DNA from: JBOGVA01 sp050692195
GTDB lineage: Bacteria; Actinomycetota; UBA4738
Direction: 5' to 3'
Assembly (NCBI GenBank): GCA_050692195.1
Contig: JBOGVA010000041.1
Location: forward strand, 1 to 17,016
Length of the DNA: 17,016 bases
Shown: piece after piece, positions 13,200-17,016 of the stretch
Numbering within the stretch: the first letter of the stretch is position 1
Layout of the letters: every line of letters starts with the position of its first letter
Notes under the pieces: generated by a model
What the model saw: only the letters and a program-made list of their open reading frames with translations
What the model was told of the DNA's origin: nothing
Databases searched by the model: none
Translations under genes and position numbers: made by a program

Positions 13200-14618
13200 C
13201 TCGCCCGACGGACGTGGGGCCGTCGGTCCGATCGGCTCCCATGCGGAGGAGGCCGGCGTCCGCTGAGAGAGCGAACGACCCTGAAGGAATCCGCCGAGCG
13301 CGCCCCCAAGAACGCCCCAGAGGAGAGCGAAAAGGAACCCCTGCAAGAGGTAGGGGCCGATCCTGATCGTGGTGGTCTGGGTGAGCGCCGAGATGGCCCC
13401 GGAGAGCCTTATGGCGATGGTCGCCAGGAGGGCGATGGGTAAGGCCAGCAGACCGTAAGCGACACCGGCCAGCGCTCCGACGTATGCCGCCTCACCCGGC
13501 GAGGTGGCCTGCCCCTTGCGAGCGGCCATCATTCCTCCGACCAAGACCGCGACGATCGGCACCAACACGAAGAGAAACCAGACGGGCGCGGGAGTTGGAA
13601 ACGTCGGGAGGATGTCCAGCGGAGAACCGGTGCTCGGAATGCTGCCCAGCTCAGGGCTTCTCGGGAAGTTCGTGTAGGAGAGGACGCAGGCCGACAGTGC
13701 CCCGCCGGAGAGGCCGACGCATGCCCCCATCGATGGGAACAGAATCCACGCGCCGATGTTCGGGATGACCATGACGTGAAGCAGCGTCACGGAGATCCCT
13801 CCCAGCGCGCCTACCTCGAAGACCCCCTGAACGTATGCGCGGGTGATGTCGAGATGGATCAGGGCCAGCACGACGAAGCCGGCGAATGCCAGCCCCAGGC
13901 CGAGCAGGGCCATGCGCCATCCTCCGACCACGGCTCCGCGAAGGCGACGCCCCCACGGTTCCCTGGCCCAGAGATCGTCACCGGCCGAACGGAAGCCGCC
14001 GGCGAACCCGGAGACCGCTGCCAGCGCCAGCGGCCACAGGAGGGCCGCGAGGTAGGAAGGGTGGACCTCGAAACGGCCGACCGGCAATGGGAACGTCTGG
14101 CGGACCGCAAACGAGCCAGCGAAGCAGACGATGGCGTAGGGCACGGAAGCCTTCATCCCGTGAAGGCCTCGGACCAGGGCGGTTCCGCCCGCCTCGACCC
14201 CGATGGCCCTGCCGGCCCGGTACATCAGCCACAGGAGAAGGAACGTTCCGGTCATGGCGGCCAGGGCCAGCGTCACGTCGAACGAAAGGAGCGGCAGCCC
14301 TGGGACCACTCCAGGGGGAAGCTCGAGGCCGGCGAGATCGAAAACAAGCCCTACCCGGTTGAAGACGTAGAAGAGCAGCCCTGCCAGTCGCAGCATGAGG
14401 ACAGGCCCCGGCGCCTCCTCCGGATCGTTGAGATAGGCCAGCAGCATGATCACCCCGGCCACGGCCGCCAGCACACCGACGGCGAGCAACGCGCGGATCA
14501 ACGCGGTCCCCCAGCCGACCGCCAGGGGGTTTGGGCCAGCGGGCTCGCGAGCCGATGCGTCCGCCGGTGGCCACGGGGGCGGGGGCTCGGCCGGCTGTGG
14601 CCGTCGCGTCTCGTCCAT
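13188..14618 (-). CDS. Polytopic membrane protein, DUF6350 / PerM-like
   Basis: 476 aa. A Pro-rich cytoplasmic start is followed by about ten or more membrane segments and a Ser/Pro-rich tail. Two stretches resemble what I recall of the DUF6350 family: LLLWLMYRAGRAIG (about residues 127-140 from this start) and VMVIPNIGAWIL (about 282-293, corresponding to a Y-L-P-N-x-x-x-W pattern). Position supports this: M. tuberculosis perM (Rv0955, a membrane protein needed for cell division and persistence) also lies between sucD and purN. A role in division or envelope is therefore inferred. ATG 14618 is preferred over the TTG at 14639 because GGAGAAGAAG lies just upstream. It lies 78 bases downstream of sucD on the same strand. 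Confidence 0.75.
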   Translation of the reverse strand: MDETRRPQPAEPPPPWPPADASAREPAGPNPLAVGWGTALIRALLAVGVLAAVAGVIMLLAYLNDPEEAPGPVLMLRLAGLLFYVFNRVGLVFDLAGLELPPGVVPGLPLLSFDVTLALAAMTGTFLLLWLMYRAGRAIGVEAGGTALVRGLHGMKASVPYAIVCFAGSFAVRQTFPLPVGRFEVHPSYLAALLWPLALAAVSGFAGGFRSAGDDLWAREPWGRRLRGAVVGGWRMALLGLGLAFAGFVVLALIHLDITRAYVQGVFEVGALGGISVTLLHVMVIPNIGAWILFPSMGACVGLSGGALSACVLSYTNFPRSPELGSIPSTGSPLDILPTFPTPAPVWFLFVLVPIVAVLVGGMMAARKGQATSPGEAAYVGALAGVAYGLLALPIALLATIAIRLSGAISALTQTTTIRIGPYLLQGFLFALLWGVLGGALGGFLQGRSLSQRTPASSAWEPIGPTAPRPSGEPGS

Positions 14619-14696
14619 GCGGGCTTCTTCTCCTGTCAAAAAGAGGGCTGTGGAGGCGTTCGGACGTGTCGAAGCGTAGTGTCAATCGGCGGCCGG

Positions 14697-15566
14697 CTAA
14701 AGCTTCTTGAGGATTTCTCCCATCAGCTCGGCGACCTCCGTGGGGTTGCGACCCACCCTCACTCCGACAGCCTCGAACGCCTCGGCCTTGGCCTGAGCCG
14801 TGCCGCTGGAGCCGGTGATGATAGCGCCTGCGTGGCCCATCCGCTTTCCGGGCGGGGCGCTGAACCCGGCCACGTATGCCACGACGGGCTTCGTCATTCG
14901 CTCGGCGATGAACGCGGCGGCGCGCTCCTCGTCGCTTCCCCCGATCTCCCCGATCGGGATCACGCCTTCGGTCTCGGGGTCGTCCTCGAACCGAGCCAGT
15001 GCCTCGACGAACCCCAGCCCGTGTACGGGATCGCCTCCCATCCCGACGCAGGTGGACTGCCCGATCCCTCGCTGGGTCAGCTCGTGGATGATCTGGTAGG
15101 TGAGCGTGCCGGAGCGCGAGATCAGGCCCACCGGGCCGCGGGCGCAGATCTCCGGCGGGATGATGCCCACGGTGGCCTTCCCCGGCGAGATCAGGCCGGG
15201 GCAGTTGGGCCCGATCAGCACCGGACCGTTGCGACTCAGGTAGTTGACGACATGCGCCATGTCCTGCACCGGGATCCCCTCGGTGATGCAGACCACCAGC
15301 GGCAGCTCGGCGGCTTCCAGGACGGCGTCGGCCGCAAATCGCGCGGGAACGAAGATCAGGGAGGCATTCGCCCCGGTCTCCTCGGAGGCCTCCGCCACCG
15401 TGTCGAAGACCGGAATCCCCTCGACCGCGTCCCCGCCCTTCCCGGGCGTCACCCCGGCCACCACGTTGGTGCCGTATGCCCGGTTCCGGAGGGTGTGGAA
15501 CGTCCCCTCTTTCCCGGTGATGCCCTGAACGAGCAGACGGGTGCCTCCGTCGATGAGGATCGACAC
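14697..15566 (-). CDS. sucD: Succinyl-CoA synthetase alpha subunit
   Basis: 289 aa. With SucC it converts succinyl-CoA to succinate while making ATP or GTP. CoA-binding GITGKEG (15-21), IGPNCPG (118-124), E208 in GEIGG and the phosphorylated H245 in GKRMGHAGA are present. GTG 15566 is preferred: the protein then starts MSILIDGGTR like its homologues, and AGGAGG (15578-15583) is 11 bases upstream. The GTG at 15578 overlaps that site. The ribosome site itself overlaps the sucC stop, so the two subunits are coupled and can be made in equal amounts. Confidence 0.96.
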   Translation of the reverse strand: MSILIDGGTRLLVQGITGKEGTFHTLRNRAYGTNVVAGVTPGKGGDAVEGIPVFDTVAEASEETGANASLIFVPARFAADAVLEAAELPLVVCITEGIPVQDMAHVVNYLSRNGPVLIGPNCPGLISPGKATVGIIPPEICARGPVGLISRSGTLTYQIIHELTQRGIGQSTCVGMGGDPVHGLGFVEALARFEDDPETEGVIPIGEIGGSDEERAAAFIAERMTKPVVAYVAGFSAPPGKRMGHAGAIITGSSGTAQAKAEAFEAVGVRVGRNPTEVAELMGEILKKL

Positions 15567-15577
15567 CTGGCCGGACA

Positions 15578-15583
15578 CCTCCT
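15578..15583 (-). promoter_or_regulatory. Ribosome-binding site of sucD overlapping the sucC stop
   Basis: AGGAGG on the minus strand shares bases with the TAG of sucC (15582-15584) and lies 11 bases before GTG 15566. It rules against the GTG at 15578 as start, since that codon would lie inside the ribosome site. Confidence 0.65.
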
Positions 15584-16736
15584 AGCGGGCGGCCTCCTGG
15601 GGGGCCCGGGCCAGCTCCACCGCCATCCGGGCCGCCTCGAGCATCGTCGGGGACGGCCGGATCATCGCGTGAGCGGCACCTTCCAGGATCCGCCGGCCCT
15701 CTTCGGCGTTGGTGCCGTCCAGCCTGACGACGATGGGAACACGTGGCTCCACCCGGGACAGAGCCTGAAGGATGCCCTGGGCTACGAGCTCCCCCCTGGT
15801 GATCCCGCCGAAGATGTTGACCAACACCGAGCGGACCGCCGGATCCGACAGGACCACCTCCAGCGAGGTCGCCATGCTGTCTGCGCTCGCCCCGCCTCCG
15901 ACGTCGAGGAAGTTCGCCGGCCTCCCTCCGGCCTGCGTCACCACGTCGAGCGTGGACATCACCAGTCCGGCCCCGTTTCCGATGATCCCCACCTCCCCTT
16001 CGAGCTTCACGTATTGCAGGCCCTTCTCGTTGGCTCGGGCCTGCGTGGGATCGACGGGAAAGCTCGCCCGGAGAGCTGCCAGTTCGGGCTGCCGTAACAG
16101 GGCGTTGTCGTCGATGGTCACCTTTGCGTCGAGCGCGACCACGATGCCGCCCTTGAGCAGCACCAGCGGGTTGATCTCCACGAGGGTGGCATCCGAGGAC
16201 GCCAGGACCCCATACATCTTTCGCAGCACGTCGGCGGCCCCCTCCTTCGCTTCGAGCGGAAGGTGGCCCGCGAGGTACCTGACCTGGTAGTCCTTCAAGC
16301 CGAGGACCGGGTCGATCCCGGACCGACGGAGGGCCTCGGGCTTCGTTCTCGCGACCTCCTCGATGTCCATACCGCCCTCGGAGGAGACCATGGCCAGGTA
16401 CCTGCCGGAGCTCCGATCGAGGGTGATGGCCGCGTAGAACTGCTCGGCGATGTCCACCAGGCGCTCGACCAAGACACGGGTGACCGGGGTCCCTCGGAAT
16501 CCTCCAGACAGAATCCTGTCCGCTGCCGCTTCGGCCTCCTCGGGCGATTCCACCAGGGCGATGCCGCCTCCCTTTCCCCGACCGCCGATCTGGACCTGCG
16601 CCTTGACGGCCACCCGCCCCCCCAGGCGTTCGGCCATCCGTCTGGCTTCCTCGGCCGTCTCGGCCACGAACCCTTCCACCAGAGGGATCCCGTGCCTGGC
16701 GAAGAGGTCCTTGCCCTGGTGCTCGAAGAGGTCCAT
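15582..16736 (-). CDS. sucC: Succinyl-CoA synthetase beta subunit
   Basis: 384 aa. An ATP-grasp nucleotide-binding half comes first: start MDLFEHQGKDLFARHGIP, K45, GGRGKGGG (51-58), and metal-site E187-I-N189 and D203. The C-terminal CoA-ligase half has GNGAGLVMSTLD (253-264), DVGGGAS (278-284) and NIFGGITRGE. The position that is often Cys after FGGI-x-R is Gly here. The start wording is typical of actinobacterial SucC. ATG 16736 lies four bases after the stop of the B12-binding subunit gene, and sucD follows immediately. Nucleotide choice (ATP or GTP) cannot be read from sequence by eye. Confidence 0.96.
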   Translation of the reverse strand: MDLFEHQGKDLFARHGIPLVEGFVAETAEEARRMAERLGGRVAVKAQVQIGGRGKGGGIALVESPEEAEAAADRILSGGFRGTPVTRVLVERLVDIAEQFYAAITLDRSSGRYLAMVSSEGGMDIEEVARTKPEALRRSGIDPVLGLKDYQVRYLAGHLPLEAKEGAADVLRKMYGVLASSDATLVEINPLVLLKGGIVVALDAKVTIDDNALLRQPELAALRASFPVDPTQARANEKGLQYVKLEGEVGIIGNGAGLVMSTLDVVTQAGGRPANFLDVGGGASADSMATSLEVVLSDPAVRSVLVNIFGGITRGELVAQGILQALSRVEPRVPIVVRLDGTNAEEGRRILEGAAHAMIRPSPTMLEAARMAVELARAPQEAAR

Positions 16737-16740
16737 GAGG

Positions 16741-17016
16741 CTAGCTGGCCTTCCTGGCCAGGCGGGAGCGCAACCAGTCCACGATGGCCGAGGTCGGCGT
16801 ACCTGGAGTGAAGATCTCCTCGACCCCCCGTTCCCTGAGCTTGGGGATGTCCTCCTTCGGGATGATGCCTCCGCCGAAGATCAGCACCTCCCCGGCTCCC
16901 TGGTCCCGCAGGAGCTGGACCACCCTGGGGAACAGGGTCATGTGGGCGCCCGAGTGGCAGGAGAGGCCGATCGCGTCCGCGTCCTCCTGGATGGCGGTCT
17001 CGGCGATCTGCTCGGG
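16741..17016 (-). CDS. B12-binding subunit/domain of methylmalonyl-CoA mutase, C-terminal part (5' end outside window)
   Basis: 91 residues; the frame is open to the window edge, so the ATG at 16941 is internal. Motifs typical of the cobalamin-binding half: PEQI, QEDADAIGLS, SGAHMTLFPRV, LIFGGGIIPKEDIP and GVEEIFTPGT. The cobalamin-ligand motif D-x-H-x-x-G would lie upstream, outside the window. It could be the small separate subunit (about 130-140 aa in archaea and some bacteria) or the end of a full mutase. The usual I-L/S-x-S-G-A-H reads S-C-H-S-G-A-H. It lies four bases before sucC, so succinyl-CoA formed from methylmalonyl-CoA would pass directly to SucCD. Confidence 0.9.
   Translation of the reverse strand, partial: PEQIAETAIQEDADAIGLSCHSGAHMTLFPRVVQLLRDQGAGEVLIFGGGIIPKEDIPKLRERGVEEIFTPGTPTSAIVDWLRSRLARKAS

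Noticed and set aside
14634..14691. TTGACA boxes between sucD and the PerM-like gene as promoters
   Set aside because: Two TTGACA hexamers occur on the minus strand, but no TANNNT lies at 16-19 bases from either, and the nearer one would leave no room before the start codon.
13776..16097. A 773-codon open frame on the plus strand
   Set aside because: It runs antisense through the PerM-like gene, sucD and most of sucC. Its translation is rich in His, Arg, Gly and Asp with no fold-like pattern, as expected of a shadow frame in GC-rich DNA.
1..17016. Mobile elements, CRISPR arrays, tRNA, rRNA or phage genes
   Set aside because: I saw no transposase or integrase motifs, no regularly spaced repeats and no tRNA-like cloverleaf or rRNA core sequences while reading; composition looks even throughout.

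Overview
The window is a GC-rich, densely coded stretch of bacterial chromosome carrying central-metabolism genes. Several features point to an Actinomycetota-like organism, probably a deep or uncultured branch. Codon third positions are strongly G/C. GTG and TTG starts are frequent, and at least one transcript looks leaderless. The block sucC-sucD / DUF6350 (PerM-like) membrane protein / purN-purH / folD / mdh has the neighbourhood known from Mycobacterium and Streptomyces. The isocitrate dehydrogenase is the homodimeric isopropylmalate-dehydrogenase-like type, not the large monomeric enzyme of many actinobacteria. The lineage is an inference from synteny and motifs; no search was run.

Left part (1-5000): the window opens with the 3' end of a leuB-type gene (+), which meets a minus-strand series at a shared hairpin near 264-283. 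In transcription order that series is idh (4956-3865), a solitary pilT-like ATPase (3776-2685), a 61-aa zinc ribbon (2596-2411), mdh (2314-1388), a lipoprotein with two cupredoxin domains (1315-536) and a 64-aa protein ending in a Cys-rich CCGHPGEPGC tail (491-297).

Middle (4957-6700): a divergent intergenic region with a clear dyad (5019-5042) separates idh from citrate synthase (+). Citrate synthase is translationally coupled to a stand-alone CBS-pair protein, and this unit meets the next operon at a long shared dyad (6663-6696).

Right-middle (6688-11919): a tight minus-strand one-carbon/purine operon, purN-purH-folD-metF-MFS permease, has ATGA overlaps at purN/purH and folD/metF. PurN and PurH use 10-formyl-THF, FolD supplies it, and MetF drains 5,10-methylene-THF to methyl-THF.

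Right (12021-17016): two tandem plus-strand small membrane proteins, one with a B-box-like zinc finger, appear to be distant paralogues. They are inserted between purN and a DUF6350/PerM-like polytopic membrane protein (minus). Then come sucD, sucC and the 3' end of a B12-binding methylmalonyl-CoA mutase subunit, so propionyl-CoA-derived succinyl-CoA would feed directly into SucCD.

Together the window encodes citrate synthase, isocitrate dehydrogenase, succinyl-CoA synthetase and malate dehydrogenase of the TCA cycle, plus folate-dependent purine synthesis. No mobile element, CRISPR array, tRNA or rRNA was seen, and no dramatically new system is evident. The most interesting items are the cupredoxin plus CCGHPGEPGC pair, the gltA-CBS coupling, the idh/gltA operator-like dyad, and the membrane-protein cluster around the PerM homologue.
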